Assembly (NCBI RefSeq): GCF_024580735.1 | Contig: NZ_JANIJX010000013.1 | Coordinates: 43,239 to 107,238 of the forward strand | Reading direction: 5' to 3' | DNA length: 64,000 nt | DNA from: Brevibacterium moorei | GTDB taxonomy: Bacteria > Actinomycetota > Actinomycetes > Actinomycetales > Brevibacteriaceae | Shown here: positions 1 through 10,778 of the stretch, in pieces | How the letters are laid out: each line of letters begins with the position of its first letter | Position numbering within the stretch: position 1 is the stretch's first letter | Program-made: the position numbers and the translations under genes | The notes under the pieces: model-generated | Seen by the model: the letters and a program-made list of their open reading frames with translations, nothing else | Told to the model about the DNA's origin: nothing | The model's database searches: none

Positions 1-1
1 C

Positions 2-115
2 CTCAAGGGCCTCGAGCGTCCCGAAGAGGTCGCGGCTCGCCGTGGCCTGCCCGTGGACGAGGTCGCTCCGCACGCTCTGCTGCGTGCGGCTGCTGAAACG
101 GGGGCGAAGGCCTGA
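2..115 (+). CDS. rpsE: 30S ribosomal protein S5, C-terminal end (partial)
   Basis: The window opens inside this gene. The visible 37 codons read [20 protein letters not shown] and on to a TGA, which is the C-terminal tail typical of S5 from actinobacteria. S5 sits in the small subunit near the decoding site. Its stop overlaps the next start as ATGA, so rpsE and rpmD are translationally coupled within the spc operon. The 5' part lies outside the window. Confidence 0.9.
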   Translation, partial: LKGLERPEEVAARRGLPVDEVAPHALLRAAAETGAKA

Positions 116-297
116 TGGCAAAGCTCAAGATTACTCAGATCAAGTCGGGTATCGGTGGCAAGCGCAACCAGCGCGAAACCCTGAAGACCCTGGGCCTGAA
201 TCACCCGCACGCCTCGGTTGTGCGTGAGGATTCGCCCTCGGTCCGCGGACTGCTGAACGTCGTTCGCCACCTGGTCAAGACGGAAGAGGTGGACTGA
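115..297 (+). CDS. rpmD: 50S ribosomal protein L30
   Basis: A 60-residue protein with the full bacterial L30 pattern: an N-terminal beta strand ([13 protein letters not shown]), then [14 protein letters not shown] and the closing [19 protein letters not shown]30 is a large-subunit protein. Length matches the family. The ATG overlaps the rpsE stop by 4 nt and rplO starts 2 nt downstream, which is the canonical spc-operon arrangement. Confidence 0.97.
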   Translation: MAKLKITQIKSGIGGKRNQRETLKTLGLNHPHASVVREDSPSVRGLLNVVRHLVKTEEVD

Positions 298-299
298 TC

Positions 300-752
300 A
301 TGGCGGAAGAACGCGCTCTTAAGCTCCACAACCTTCGTCCCGCCCCGGGCTCGAACAAGGCCAAGACCCGCGTGGGTCGCGGTGAGGGCTCGAAGGGTAA
401 GACGGCCGGTCGCGGCACCAAGGGCACGAAGGCCCGTTACCAGGTGCCCCACGGCTTCGAAGGTGGCCAGACGCCGCTGCACATGCGTCTGCCGAAGCTG
501 CGTGGCTTCAAGAACCCGAACAAGGTGGTCTTCCAGGTCGTGAACCTGGACAAGCTCTCCACCCTGTTCCCCGAGGGCGGCACCGTGACGATCGCCGACC
601 TGGTTGCCAAGGGCGCTGTGCGCCCCAACCAGCCGGTGAAGGTCCTGGGCGACGGTGAGATCACCGTCAAGCTGGATGTCACGGCCACGAAGTTCTCGGC
701 CAGCGCCGTTGAGAAGATCAACGCCGCGGGCGGATCGACCACGGCCGCGTGA
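300..752 (+). CDS. rplO: 50S ribosomal protein L15
   Basis: 150 residues with the L15 signature: the N-terminal [20 protein letters not shown], the glycine/lysine-rich [14 protein letters not shown] stretch and the [19 protein letters not shown] motif. L15 binds 23S rRNA during large-subunit assembly. It is the last gene of this ribosomal block: a strong hairpin follows and secY begins 283 nt downstream, so secY probably has its own promoter here. Confidence 0.97.
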   Translation: MAEERALKLHNLRPAPGSNKAKTRVGRGEGSKGKTAGRGTKGTKARYQVPHGFEGGQTPLHMRLPKLRGFKNPNKVVFQVVNLDKLSTLFPEGGTVTIADLVAKGAVRPNQPVKVLGDGEITVKLDVTATKFSASAVEKINAAGGSTTAA

Positions 753-806
753 GACGCATCACCTGCGACTCACCGAGCCGCGGGCTCGTGCTCTCAGCGT
801 AAGTGA

Positions 807-844
807 CGCGGGGGAGGATACCGGATTCGGTATCCTCCCCCGCG
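807..844. terminator. Strong hairpin between rplO and secY
   Basis: Perfect 16-bp inverted repeat (arms 807-822 and 829-844) around a 6-nt loop, very GC-rich and without a clear T-tract. It probably ends or attenuates the ribosomal-protein transcript ahead of secY. An AAGGCATGCCTT palindrome follows near 910 in the same intergenic stretch; its role is unknown. Confidence 0.7.
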
Positions 845-1035
845 TGCATTCAGGGCTCGCGCCCCGCTGGGGCCCGCGGCCCTGTCTCAGCGAACCGGCC
901 CGGTTCATAAGGCATGCCTTAAAGCTGGTAGGGTTCAACCTGGCATTCATGTTTCACCGTGTCGCGCGCCCAAGCAGGGGTGTGGCGCGGACACCACCAT
1001 CGGCGCACTGACGTCGACCAAAGTTTGGAGGACGC

Positions 1036-2331
<1,296 letters not shown>

Positions 2332-2412
2332 CCCGCAGGCGCGGCGGCCCTCCTGGTCGCCGCGCCCTTCTGGTTTTCCACACAATCCCCGATCCTCAAG
2401 GAGGGACACACC

Positions 2413-2976
2413 ATGCGCATCATCCTGATCGGCCCGCCCGGGGCCGGCAAGGGCACCCAGGCCGCTCGGCTGCAGGAGGCCCTGCACATCCCGGCGATCT
2501 CCACCGGTGACATCTTCCGTGCCAATGTCAAAGGCGAAACCGAGCTGGGCAAGCTGGCCAAGCGCTATATGGACGCAGGTGAATACGTCCCGGACGAGGT
2601 GACCAACAAGATGGTCGCCGACCGGCTGGGCCAGGACGACGCGAAGAGCGGCTTCCTGCTCGACGGGTACCCGCGCACTGCGGCCCAGGTCGACGAACTC
2701 GACAAGATGCTGGCTGCGGCCGACGTCGCGTTGGACGCGGTCGTCGAACTCACCGCGGACACCGACGAGGTGGTCGGGCGGCTGCTGGCCCGCGCGCAGA
2801 TCCAGGGTCGCTCCGACGATACCGAGGACGTCATCCGGCACCGGCTGGACGTCTACGCGGCCGAAACGCAGCCGCTGACGACGATCTACGCCGACCGCGG
2901 CCTGCTCAAGCAGGTCGACGGACTGGGCGAGATCGACGAGGTCACGGATCGTCTGCTGAAGGCTCTGCAGGCCTGA
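2413..2976 (+). CDS. adk: Adenylate kinase, short LID form
   Basis: 187 residues. Converts ATP + AMP to 2 ADP in the cytoplasm. The P-loop GPPGAGKGTQ is at residues 7-16, the AMP-site STGDIFR motif follows, and LDGYPRT is present. The LID is the short version typical of actinobacteria, without the four zinc cysteines of Bacillus-type enzymes. A GGAG motif precedes the ATG. The stop overlaps the map start (TGATG), which indicates coupling. Confidence 0.97.
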   Translation: MRIILIGPPGAGKGTQAARLQEALHIPAISTGDIFRANVKGETELGKLAKRYMDAGEYVPDEVTNKMVADRLGQDDAKSGFLLDGYPRTAAQVDELDKMLAAADVALDAVVELTADTDEVVGRLLARAQIQGRSDDTEDVIRHRLDVYAAETQPLTTIYADRGLLKQVDGLGEIDEVTDRLLKALQA

Positions 2977-3800
2977 TGTTCGGATCACACGTCCAGCTGA
3001 AAACGGACGATCAGATCCGCGCGATGCGTCGCGCGGGTCTGGTGACGCGGGCCGCCCTCGAGGCGGCCCGCGCCGTTTGTGTGGCCGGCAATACGACGAG
3101 GGATGTGGACGCGGCCGCGGCCAAGGCGATCGCGGACGCGGGTGCGACGCCGAACTTCCTGGGTTACTACGGCTATCCCGCGACCGTGTGCATCTCCGTC
3201 AACGACACCGTGGTCCACGGCATCCCAGACGATTACGTGCTGGCCGACGGCGACCTGGTGTCGATCGACGGTGGGGCGATCGTCGACGGTTGGCACGGGG
3301 ACTCCGCCTTCACGATGATCGTGGGCGGGCCGCAGCACGCCGACCCGGCTGATCAGCGACTCTCCGATGCGACCGAGGCCGCGATGTGGGCGGGTATCGC
3401 CGCTTTCGCCACGGCCCGGCGGGTCGGCGACATCGGCAATGCGATCGATGCCTATGCCACGGAGAACGTCCCCGATCTGGGCCTGGTGGAGGAGTTCACC
3501 GGTCATGGGATCGGCACCGCCATGCACATGGAACCCGAGGTGCTGAACTTCGCGGCCTCGAACCAGGGCCCACGGGTGAAGACCGGCATGGTGTTGTGCG
3601 TGGAGCCCATGCTCACCGCCGGCGGCATCGAAACGGTCACGCTCGAAGACGACTGGACGGTCAAGACCGTCGACGGCAAGCGCGCCAGCCACTGGGAGAA
3701 CACGGTGGCCCGTCATGCCGGTGGCATCTGGGTGCTCACGGAGGAGGACGGGGGTCTCGCGGGGCTGGCGCCCTACGGCATCACCCCGGTCCCGCTCTAA
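2976..3800 (+). CDS. map: Methionine aminopeptidase type I
   Basis: 274-residue dinuclear-metal peptidase that removes the initiator methionine. The five expected metal ligands are visible: Asp in SIDGGAIVDGW, Asp in HGDSAF, His in TGHGIGTAMHMEP, Glu in CVEPML and Glu in HWENTVA. The start codon overlaps the adk stop by 1 nt. The secY-adk-map order is a common bacterial arrangement. A hairpin follows the stop. Confidence 0.96.
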   Translation: MFGSHVQLKTDDQIRAMRRAGLVTRAALEAARAVCVAGNTTRDVDAAAAKAIADAGATPNFLGYYGYPATVCISVNDTVVHGIPDDYVLADGDLVSIDGGAIVDGWHGDSAFTMIVGGPQHADPADQRLSDATEAAMWAGIAAFATARRVGDIGNAIDAYATENVPDLGLVEEFTGHGIGTAMHMEPEVLNFAASNQGPRVKTGMVLCVEPMLTAGGIETVTLEDDWTVKTVDGKRASHWENTVARHAGGIWVLTEEDGGLAGLAPYGITPVPL

Positions 3801-3816
3801 TCGCCCGTGGCTCGTG

Positions 3817-3870
3817 GCCCGGCCCCTCCGGTCTATGCGTGGTGCACGCCATAGGCCATAGGGGCCGGGC
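3817..3870. terminator. Terminator-like hairpin after map
   Basis: Perfect 11-bp GC-rich outer stem (3817-3827 with 3860-3870) enclosing a second internal stem around the TATGCGTGG/CACGCCATA region. It is followed by GCTCTTGTC, so the T-tract is weak. It separates secY-adk-map from infA. Confidence 0.65.
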
Positions 3871-4046
3871 GCTCTTGTCATCGGGGGGAAGGGGCGTGTA
3901 CAGTGGTGTTTTGGTCTGTGGACTTCGTCATGCCTTTGGTTCGCCGGGGCGATGGGTGCGCAGACCACGGTAGAAGCGGGCGGGTGATCGCCCGCGACGC
4001 GATCCAAACGCAGTAGGTCTGCGAGAAAATGGGGTAACCAGTCGAT

Positions 4047-4268
4047 ATGGCCAAAAAAGAAGGGGTCATTGAGATCGAGGGCACCGTCGTCGAAGCTCTC
4101 CCGAACGCATCGTTCCGGGTCGAGCTGAGCAACGGCCACCTGGTGCTCGCGCACATCTCCGGAAAGATGCGCCAGCATTACATCCGCATCCTTCCCGAAG
4201 ACCGTGTCGTGGTGGAGCTGTCTCCCTACGACCTGTCGCGCGGACGTATCGTCTACCGGTACAAGTAA
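4047..4268 (+). CDS. infA: Translation initiation factor IF-1
   Basis: 73 residues, the usual size. The sequence [20 protein letters not shown] and the later [19 protein letters not shown] are the OB-fold signature of IF-1, which occupies the ribosomal A site during initiation. It heads the infA-rpmJ-rpsM-rpsK-rpoA-rplQ cluster. Confidence 0.97.
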   Translation: MAKKEGVIEIEGTVVEALPNASFRVELSNGHLVLAHISGKMRQHYIRILPEDRVVVELSPYDLSRGRIVYRYK

Positions 4269-4349
4269 AAGATCTTTTCGACAATTTCGCGTCCGATCCC
4301 CGCGGGCTTGCAGCCAGTGGGGATTTGAGCGTGGAACAAAGGAACAGCT

Positions 4350-4463
4350 ATGAAGGTAAAGCCTAGCGTCAAGAGGATCTGCGACAACTGCAAGGTCATC
4401 CGCCGCAACTCGCGCGTCATGGTGATCTGCACGAACCCGCGCCACAAGCAGCGTCAGGGCTGA
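4350..4463 (+). CDS. rpmJ: 50S ribosomal protein L36, zinc-binding form
   Basis: 37-residue protein, [20 protein letters not shown] to HKQRQG. It is the C+ form: CDNC (residues 11-14), Cys27 and His32 make the zinc ribbon. GGAAC precedes the ATG by a few nt. It lies between infA and rpsM, the normal place. Confidence 0.96.
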   Translation: MKVKPSVKRICDNCKVIRRNSRVMVICTNPRHKQRQG

Positions 4464-4778
4464 GTCCGGACCTCCGGACCCAAGCTTTCGCAGATCAGAC
4501 GGTTCGCACCCGACCCACAGTGACCTCGGCCGCCGATAACCGGTGGTGGGGCGAGCGGCAGGGAGACGGTGAGACCACACCCAAGCAGGTCTCGACCCCC
4601 GCGCACAACCTTCCAGAGCACCCCAGGGCCTTCGCCCCGGGATGCATGGACGAATTGCACGGGACGACACCCCCGGTTCGAAGGCCGGGGACCAGGCCGG
4701 AAGACGGGCCCACACGGGCTGCGCTCCGGACCGGACAGGCCTGAGTAAGCACCTTCGATACAAACAACTGGAGAAATA
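4464..4778 (+). other. Long rpmJ-rpsM intergenic leader, 315 nt
   Basis: No convincing coding region. The stretch is GC-rich, and its inverted segments around 4617-4643 and 4672-4705 can fold. A usable ribosome-binding site (GGAG) lies just before the rpsM ATG. In many bacteria these genes are nearly contiguous, so this could be a promoter region, a structured mRNA leader for ribosomal-protein autoregulation, or both. No known RNA family was recognised. Confidence 0.35.
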
Positions 4779-5147
4779 ATGGCACGTCTTGCCGGAGTCG
4801 ATCTCCCGCGTGAGAAGCGCGTGGAAATCGCCCTGACATACATTTTCGGTGTGGGCCGCACTCGTGCGAGCCAGACCCTGACGGAGACCGGTGTCAGCCC
4901 CGACACCCGTGTGAAGGACCTGACCGACGATGAGCTCGTGCGTCTGCGCGACTACATCGAGGGCACGTTCAAGGTTGAAGGTGACCTCCGCCGCGAGGTC
5001 GCAGCCGACATTCGCCGCAAGATCGAAATCGGCAGCTACCAGGGCCTGCGCCACCGTCGTGGCCTGCCCGTCCGCGGCCAGCGTACCAAGACGAACGCCC
5101 GTACCCGCAAGGGTCCGAAGCGCACCGTCGCCGGTAAGAAGAAGTAA
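4779..5147 (+). CDS. rpsM: 30S ribosomal protein S13
   Basis: 122 residues, starting [20 protein letters not shown] with the family's [10 protein letters not shown] helix-turn-helix region. The basic tail contains [20 protein letters not shown], which contacts the P-site tRNA. Length is normal. First gene of the alpha-operon segment here; rpsK follows after 29 nt. Confidence 0.97.
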   Translation: MARLAGVDLPREKRVEIALTYIFGVGRTRASQTLTETGVSPDTRVKDLTDDELVRLRDYIEGTFKVEGDLRREVAADIRRKIEIGSYQGLRHRRGLPVRGQRTKTNARTRKGPKRTVAGKKK

Positions 5148-5176
5148 ACCCTCAGGTTCGATCAGGAGAATCACAC

Positions 5177-5584
5177 ATGCCTCCCAAGTCTCGCGCTGTC
5201 GCTGCTGCGCGTAAGCCTCGCCGCAAGGACCGGAAGAACGTAGTCAACGGCCAGGCTCACATCAAGTCCACCTTCAACAACACCATCGTGTCGATCACCG
5301 ACTCGACCGGTGCCGTCATCTCCTGGGCCTCGTCCGGCGAGGTCGGCTTCAAGGGTTCGCGCAAGTCGACCCCCTATGCCGCTCAGATGGCCGCGGAATC
5401 CGCTGCCCGCCGCGCGCAGGAACACGGCCTGAAGAAGGTCGACGTCTTCGTCAAGGGCCCGGGTTCGGGCCGTGAGACCGCGATCCGCTCGCTGCAGGCC
5501 ACCGGCCTGGAACTGGGCACGATCCAGGACGTCACCCCGGTGCCGCACAACGGTTGCCGTCCCCCGAAGCGTCGCCGCGGCTGA
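5177..5584 (+). CDS. rpsK: 30S ribosomal protein S11
   Basis: 135 residues with the S11 core: [18 protein letters not shown], the [19 protein letters not shown] motif and the C-terminal [19 protein letters not shown]11 forms part of the platform near the E site. AGGAG precedes the ATG. The next gene is rpoA; rpsD, often found here in actinobacteria such as mycobacteria, is absent from this place. Confidence 0.97.
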   Translation: MPPKSRAVAAARKPRRKDRKNVVNGQAHIKSTFNNTIVSITDSTGAVISWASSGEVGFKGSRKSTPYAAQMAAESAARRAQEHGLKKVDVFVKGPGSGRETAIRSLQATGLELGTIQDVTPVPHNGCRPPKRRRG

Positions 5585-5679
5585 GAACGCCCCAGCACTA
5601 ATCACCGCAAGCGTTTAGAGTTCTCACTCTCTGGCATTGCGAGCGTCATATAGCGGATGCTCGCTGAAAGGAAGCCCAC

Positions 5680-6678
5680 GTGCTCATTGCACAGCGCCCC
5701 ACGCTCACGGAAGAGGTCGTCTCCGAATACCGTTCCCGTTTCGTCATCGAACCGCTGGAACCGGGCTTCGGCTACACCCTCGGCAACTCGCTGCGTCGCA
5801 CTCTGCTGTCGTCGATTCCTGGTGCAGCTGTCACCAGTGTCCGCGTCGACGGTGTTCTGCACGAGTTCACCACCGTGCCCGGTGTGAAGGAAGACGTCAC
5901 CGAATTCCTTCTTAACCTCAAGTCCCTTGTCGTGTCTTCGGAATTCGATGAGCCCGTCGTGGCCTACCTGCGCAAGCAGGGCCCCGGCATCGTCACGGCT
6001 GCCGATATCTCGGCTCCCGGTGGCGTTGAGATCCACAACCCGGATCTGTTCATCGCAACGCTGAACGAGTCCGCTTCGCTGGACATGGAACTGACGATCG
6101 AACGCGGTCGCGGTTATGTGTCCTCGGCGCAGAACAAGAACCCCGATGCGGAGATCGGCCGGATCCCGGTCGACTCCATCTACTCGCCGGTTATGAAGGT
6201 GACTTACAAGGTCGAGGCGACCCGCGTCGAACAGCGGACCGACTTCGATCGTCTCATCGTCGACGTTGAGACCAAGCCGTCCATCGTTCCGCGCGACGCC
6301 CTGGCGTCCGCGGGCAAGACGCTGGTCGAACTCTTCGGGCTCGCCCGGGAACTGAACGTCGAAGCGGAGGGCATTGAGATCGGCCCGTCGCCGGTGGACG
6401 CAGCCATGGCTGCGGACCTGGCGCTGGCCATTGAGGATCTGGACCTGACGGTCCGGTCCTACAACTGCCTGAAGCGCGAGGGCATCCACACGGTCGGCGA
6501 ACTCGTTGCCCGGTCAGAGGCGGACCTCATGGACATCCGCAACTTCGGTTCGAAGTCCATCGACGAGGTCAAGGAGAAGCTCGCCGAGCTCAACCTCAGC
6601 CTCAAGGACAGCCCCGCCGGCTTCGGTGAAGACGCCCCCGCAGACGACGACGCGTTCGTCGAAGACGAGCAGTTCTAA
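5680..6678 (+). CDS. rpoA: RNA polymerase alpha subunit
   Basis: 332 residues. The N-terminal assembly domain (about 1-225) has the conserved [20 protein letters not shown]. The C-terminal domain (about 245-305) carries the [20 protein letters not shown] region that binds UP elements and activators, followed by an acidic tail [11 protein letters not shown]. The GTG start was chosen because the N-terminus matches actinobacterial RpoA and GAAAGGAAG lies upstream. Confidence 0.97.
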   Translation: MLIAQRPTLTEEVVSEYRSRFVIEPLEPGFGYTLGNSLRRTLLSSIPGAAVTSVRVDGVLHEFTTVPGVKEDVTEFLLNLKSLVVSSEFDEPVVAYLRKQGPGIVTAADISAPGGVEIHNPDLFIATLNESASLDMELTIERGRGYVSSAQNKNPDAEIGRIPVDSIYSPVMKVTYKVEATRVEQRTDFDRLIVDVETKPSIVPRDALASAGKTLVELFGLARELNVEAEGIEIGPSPVDAAMAADLALAIEDLDLTVRSYNCLKREGIHTVGELVARSEADLMDIRNFGSKSIDEVKEKLAELNLSLKDSPAGFGEDAPADDDAFVEDEQF

Positions 6679-6699
6679 GAATTCCAAGGAGATTTACCC

Positions 6700-7206
6700 A
6701 TGCCTACGCCTACCAAGGGTCCCCGCCTCGGCGGATCCCCGGCGCACGAGCGGGCGATGCTCAACAACCTGGCAGCCCAGCTCTTTGAAAACAAGTCCAT
6801 CAAGACCACGGTGACCAAGGCCAAGCGCCTGCGTCCGGTGGCCGAACGCCTGGTGACCTTCGCCAAGCAGGGCGACCTGGCCGCGCGCCGCCGCGTGCTG
6901 AAGTCGATCACGGACAAGAGCATCGTGCACGAGCTCTTCACCTCGATCGCTCCGGCCGTTGCCGAACGTCCGGGTGGCTACACCCGCATCACGAAGATCG
7001 GTCCCCGCAAGGGTGACAACGCGCCCATGGCCGTGATCGAACTGGTGCTGGAGCCCTACTCGCCCAAGCAGGCCACCGTGAAGGAAGCCGAAGCAGTCGC
7101 CGATGCAGCTGCCGAAGCCCCCGCCGTGGAAGCCGACGTCGAGTCCGGTGCCCAGGAGGACGAGGCCCAGGCCGAAGCCACCGAGGCAGCCGAAGAGGCC
7201 AAGTGA
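6700..7206 (+). CDS. rplQ: 50S ribosomal protein L17 with acidic tail
   Basis: 168 residues. The first ~120 are the L17 core ([20 protein letters not shown], then [21 protein letters not shown]). The last ~50 are a low-complexity Ala/Glu tail, an extension known in several actinobacterial L17 proteins. AAGGAG precedes the ATG. It is last in the cluster and is followed by a strong bidirectional hairpin. Confidence 0.96.
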   Translation: MPTPTKGPRLGGSPAHERAMLNNLAAQLFENKSIKTTVTKAKRLRPVAERLVTFAKQGDLAARRRVLKSITDKSIVHELFTSIAPAVAERPGGYTRITKIGPRKGDNAPMAVIELVLEPYSPKQATVKEAEAVADAAAEAPAVEADVESGAQEDEAQAEATEAAEEAK

Positions 7207-7266
7207 CGCTGATCTGAGGCCTGCGTCGGGCTCAGTCTTGACGTAGCTTCACCCCAGCTTCGCAGA

Positions 7267-7304
7267 GAAGGGGCCGGTCCACCGCAAGGTGGGCCGGCCC
7301 CTTC
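7267..7304. terminator. Terminator hairpin after rplQ
   Basis: 17-bp stem (7267-7283 with 7288-7304), one G-U pair, GCAA tetraloop. It lies between the convergent genes rplQ and purU and could stop transcription from either side. A second, separate long inverted repeat follows at 7363-7430. Confidence 0.85.
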
Positions 7305-7362
7305 TGCGCGTCCGGAGCGTGTGGCGCTGAGTGCGGGGCCCGGAGACGCTGGGCGCGCGGCG

Positions 7363-7430
7363 AAGTTTGGGCGGTCTGTTTCAGATTGGGCCGTTCAAAC
7401 CGCCCAATCTGAAACAGACCGCCCAAACTT
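7363..7430. repeat. Perfect 29-bp inverted repeat
   Basis: Arms 7363-7391 and 7402-7430 are exact reverse complements, with a 10-nt loop. The element ends 10 nt from the purU stop, so on the minus strand it may be the purU terminator. The perfect 29-bp match and the lack of a T-tract are unlike a minimal terminator. Confidence 0.9.
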
Positions 7431-7440
7431 GCCAGGACCC

Positions 7441-8313
7441 TTAGGCGAAGACGACCGTGCGCTGGCCGTCGCGGATCACGCGGCCCTGCGCATGCCAGTT
7501 GACTGCGCGGGCCAGGACCGAGGCCTCGATTTCCGAGCCCGCCCGGACGAAATCCGCATTGGTCTGCGCGTGGGTCACCCGGGTGACGTCCTGTTCGATG
7601 ATCGGGCCCTCGTCCAGGTCCGCCGTGACGTAGTGGGCCGTCGCGCCGATCAGCTTGACCCCGCGGGCGTGCGCGCGCTGGTACGGCTTGGCACCTTTGA
7701 AGCCGGGCAGGAACGAGTGGTGGATGTTGATGATCCGTCCGCTCATTTTCTGGCACAGCGCGGGGGAGAGCACCTGCATGTAGCGGGCCAGTACCACCAG
7801 CTCCACGTCCAGGTCGTCGACCAGCTGCAGCAGTGCGGCCTCGGCGGCCTCCTTGGTCTCCGGGGTCGCCGGCACGTGGTGGAAGGGCACCCCGTAGAAC
7901 TCGGCCATCGGCGCCAGGTCCGGGTGGTTGCTCAGCACCGCGACCGGTTCGATCGGCAGGCCGCCGTTAGCGTGTTCGAACAACAGCTGGTTGAGGCAGT
8001 GCCCCGTCTTCGAGGCCATGATGAGCGTGCGCATCTTGCGGCCGGTGGGTGCCAGCTTGACGTCGAGCTGCAGGCGCTTGGCGTCAGCGGCCAGGGCGGC
8101 GTGGATGTCATCGGCGGTGGCATCGGCCTCGAACTCGATGCGCAGGAAGAACTGTTGGGAGTCGGGCGAGCCGTACTGGCGCGATTCGGTGATGTTGGCG
8201 TCCAGGCGCAGCAGGGCGCCGGAGACCGCGTGCACGATGCCGGCGCGGTCAGGGCACGAAATGCTCAGCGTCCAGTTCGTGGGGGAAATGGTGGGTTCGA
8301 GGGTTTCAGACAT
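7441..8313 (-). CDS. purU: Formyltetrahydrofolate deformylase
   Basis: 290 residues. Hydrolyses 10-formyl-THF to formate and THF, balancing one-carbon units. The N-terminal ~85 residues form an ACT regulatory domain (LSISCPDRAGIVHAVSGALL). The C-terminal formyltransferase domain has the INIHHSFLPGFKGAKPYQRA active-site block and the ATAHYVTADLDEGPIIEQD motif with the catalytic Asp. It is divergent from glyA-folD, which are also folate genes. Confidence 0.95.
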   Translation of the reverse strand: MSETLEPTISPTNWTLSISCPDRAGIVHAVSGALLRLDANITESRQYGSPDSQQFFLRIEFEADATADDIHAALAADAKRLQLDVKLAPTGRKMRTLIMASKTGHCLNQLLFEHANGGLPIEPVAVLSNHPDLAPMAEFYGVPFHHVPATPETKEAAEAALLQLVDDLDVELVVLARYMQVLSPALCQKMSGRIINIHHSFLPGFKGAKPYQRAHARGVKLIGATAHYVTADLDEGPIIEQDVTRVTHAQTNADFVRAGSEIEASVLARAVNWHAQGRVIRDGQRTVVFA

Positions 8314-8484
8314 GGTCCGATTTTACCGCCACACTTCGGCCGGTCGCAGTGCCCGGATGACGGCCACCGCAGGCCCCACATCCTGTGCGCTGATAACCTG
8401 GGGGAGTCGCCCGTGTAGCCAATACCGTGAGCGGCTGCCGCCCTCAACAGCGGTGTCGTGAGCCCCACACAAGAGGAAAACTTC

Positions 8485-9768
8485 ATGACCGATTCCAATA
8501 ACCTGTTCAATGCGCCGCTGGACGTGGTCGATCCCGAGATCGCCGCGGTGCTGGACAAAGAACTCAACCGGCAGCAGACCACCCTGGAAATGATCGCCTC
8601 GGAGAATTTCGTGCCCCGCGCGGTGCTCCAGGCGCAGGGCTCGGTGCTGACCAATAAGTACGCGGAGGGCTACCCGGGCAAGCGCTACTACGGTGGCTGC
8701 GAGTTCGTCGACGTGGCCGAGGAACTGGCGATCGACCGGGCCAAGAGCCTGTTCGGCGCGGAGTACGCCAATGTTCAGCCGCACTCCGGCGCGCAGGCCA
8801 ACGCGGCCGTCATGCACGCCTTCGCCAAGGCCGGCGACGGGCTGTTGGGTCTGGACCTGTCCCACGGCGGCCACCTGACCCACGGCATGAAGATCAACTT
8901 CTCCGGCCGGCTCTACGATGTGTCCTCCTACAAGGTGGACGCGACCACGCACCGGATCGATATGGACAAGGTGCGCGAAACCGCTCTGGAGCACCGTCCC
9001 AAGGTGATCGTCGCGGGCTGGTCGGCCTACCCCCGCCAGCTGGACTTCCAGGCCTTCCGCGACATCGCCGACGAAATCGGCGCGACCCTGTGGGTCGATA
9101 TGGCGCACTTCGCCGGCCTGGTGGCCGCCGGGCTGCACCCGAACCCCGTCGAGTACGCCGATGTCGTGTCCTCTACCGTGCACAAGACGATCGGCGGCCC
9201 GCGTTCGGGCTTCATCCTGTCGAAGAACCCGGACAATGCGAAGAAGCTGAACTCCGCTGTGTTCCCCGGCCAGCAGGGCGGCCCGCTCATGCACGTGGTC
9301 GCGGCGAAGGCGATCGCCTTCAAGATCGCGGCCTCGGAGGCGTTCAAGGAGCGTCAGGAGCGCACGCTGCGCGGTGCGAAGATCATCGCCGAGCGCCTGC
9401 TGGAACCGGACGTGACCGCCAACGGCGTGTCCGTCCTGACCGAGGGCACCGACACCCACCTGGTGCTGGTCGACCTGCGCAACTCGGATCTGGACGGCCA
9501 GCAGGCCGAAGATCTGCTGCACGAGGTCGGCATCACCGTCAATCGCAATGCGGTGCCCTTCGATCCGCGCCCGCCGCGGGTCACCTCGGGCCTGCGGATC
9601 GGCACGCCGGCGCTGGCCACGCGCGGGCTGGGCGACAACGAATTCGCCGAGGTCGCCGACATCATCGCGCAGGCGCTCAAGCCGGGTGCCGACCCGGTGG
9701 CGCTGCGCAAGCGGGTCGATAAGATCGCTGCCGACTTCCCGCTGTACGAGGGGCTGAAGCAGTACTGA
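8485..9768 (+). CDS. glyA: Serine hydroxymethyltransferase
   Basis: 427 residues. PLP enzyme interconverting serine + THF and glycine + methylene-THF. Seen: [35 protein letters not shown], and the PLP lysine in [15 protein letters not shown]. The ATG at 8485 is preferred over an upstream GTG at 8458 because AAGAGGAAAA sits at the right distance. Its stop overlaps the folD start (TGATG), so the product methylene-THF is consumed by the next gene product. Confidence 0.96.
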   Translation: MTDSNNLFNAPLDVVDPEIAAVLDKELNRQQTTLEMIASENFVPRAVLQAQGSVLTNKYAEGYPGKRYYGGCEFVDVAEELAIDRAKSLFGAEYANVQPHSGAQANAAVMHAFAKAGDGLLGLDLSHGGHLTHGMKINFSGRLYDVSSYKVDATTHRIDMDKVRETALEHRPKVIVAGWSAYPRQLDFQAFRDIADEIGATLWVDMAHFAGLVAAGLHPNPVEYADVVSSTVHKTIGGPRSGFILSKNPDNAKKLNSAVFPGQQGGPLMHVVAAKAIAFKIAASEAFKERQERTLRGAKIIAERLLEPDVTANGVSVLTEGTDTHLVLVDLRNSDLDGQQAEDLLHEVGITVNRNAVPFDPRPPRVTSGLRIGTPALATRGLGDNEFAEVADIIAQALKPGADPVALRKRVDKIAADFPLYEGLKQY

Positions 9769-10652
9769 TGACGGCTGTGAGACTGGACGGGCGCGAGGCG
9801 TCCAAGGCGATCAAGGCGGAGCTGGCCGAACGCATCGCAGCACTCAAGGCGAAGGGCGTGACCCCGGGGATCGCGACCGTGCTGGTGGGCGCGGACCCGG
9901 CGTCGCAGCTGTACGTGGGGATGAAGCACAAGCAGTCCGTGGCGATCGGGATGAACTCGATCCAACGCGAACTGCCGGCCGATGCCACGCAGGAACAGGT
10001 CGAGGCGCTGATCGACGAGCTCAACGCCGACCCCACCTGCCACGGGTTCATCGTGCAGCTGCCCCTGCCCAAGCACCTGGACACGGACGCGATCCTGGAA
10101 CGGATCGATCCGGCCAAGGACGCCGACGGGCTGCACCCGACGAACCTGGGCAAGCTGGTGCTCAACGTCAATGCGCCGATCACCTCCCCGCTGCCGTGCA
10201 CGCCGCGCGGGGTGATCGAGCTGCTGTTGCGCAACGACTACGACCTCAAGGGCAAGCACGTGGTGGTCGTGGGCCGCGGCGTGACGATTGGCCGGTCGAT
10301 CGGCCTGCTGCTGACCCGCCGGGAGATCAACGCGACCGTCACGCTGACGCATACGGGCACGGTGGACCTGCCGAAGTACCTCAAGCAGGCCGACGTGATC
10401 GTGGCCTCGGCCGGGGTGAAGCACCTGGTCAAGGCCGCCGACGTCAAGCCCGGTGCCGCGGTGCTGGACGTGGGCGTCACACGTGAGACGGATCCGGAGA
10501 CCGGCAAATCCAAGGTCTTCGGCGATGTCGAGCCGGCCGTGGCGGATGTCGCGGGCTACCTGTCGCCTAACCCCGGCGGCGTGGGTCCGATGACGGTCGC
10601 CCTGCTGATGACGAACGTGGTCGAGGCCGCGGAGCGCACCGTGCAGGACTGA
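9768..10652 (+). CDS. folD: Bifunctional methylene-THF dehydrogenase/cyclohydrolase
   Basis: 294 residues. NADP-dependent oxidation of methylene-THF followed by cyclohydrolysis to 10-formyl-THF. Seen: the substrate region [18 protein letters not shown] with the catalytic Lys, the QLPLPKHLD motif, [13 protein letters not shown], and the nucleotide-binding [18 protein letters not shown]. Translationally coupled to glyA by a 1-nt overlap. Confidence 0.96.
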   Translation: MTAVRLDGREASKAIKAELAERIAALKAKGVTPGIATVLVGADPASQLYVGMKHKQSVAIGMNSIQRELPADATQEQVEALIDELNADPTCHGFIVQLPLPKHLDTDAILERIDPAKDADGLHPTNLGKLVLNVNAPITSPLPCTPRGVIELLLRNDYDLKGKHVVVVGRGVTIGRSIGLLLTRREINATVTLTHTGTVDLPKYLKQADVIVASAGVKHLVKAADVKPGAAVLDVGVTRETDPETGKSKVFGDVEPAVADVAGYLSPNPGGVGPMTVALLMTNVVEAAERTVQD

Positions 10653-10697
10653 ACGTCGCGCAATGGGCTGGCCTCCCGCTCTGGGCAGGTCCTCCTT

Positions 10698-10760
10698 CAA
10701 TGGGCAGTCACTTTGGTCTGGTTCCACCCCCGGAAACCAGACCGAAGTGACTGCCCATTG
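10698..10760. repeat. Long near-perfect inverted repeat between folD and the FAD oxidase gene
   Basis: Arms 10698-10725 and 10732-10760 are complementary except for one inserted T and one G-U pair; the loop is about 6 nt. It lies between convergent genes and probably acts as a bidirectional terminator. Arm sequence is unrelated to that of the element at 7363-7430. Confidence 0.88.
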
Positions 10761-10778
10761 TTGTGCCCTGGTATGCCC

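Noticed and set aside
2985..5174. 729-codon minus-strand frame across map, infA, rpmJ and rpsM
   Set aside because: It covers four well-supported genes and shows no recognisable domain; an antisense shadow.
8314..8484. Possible glycine or THF riboswitch before glyA
   Set aside because: I could not find the conserved core of either class in this 171-nt purU-glyA spacer.
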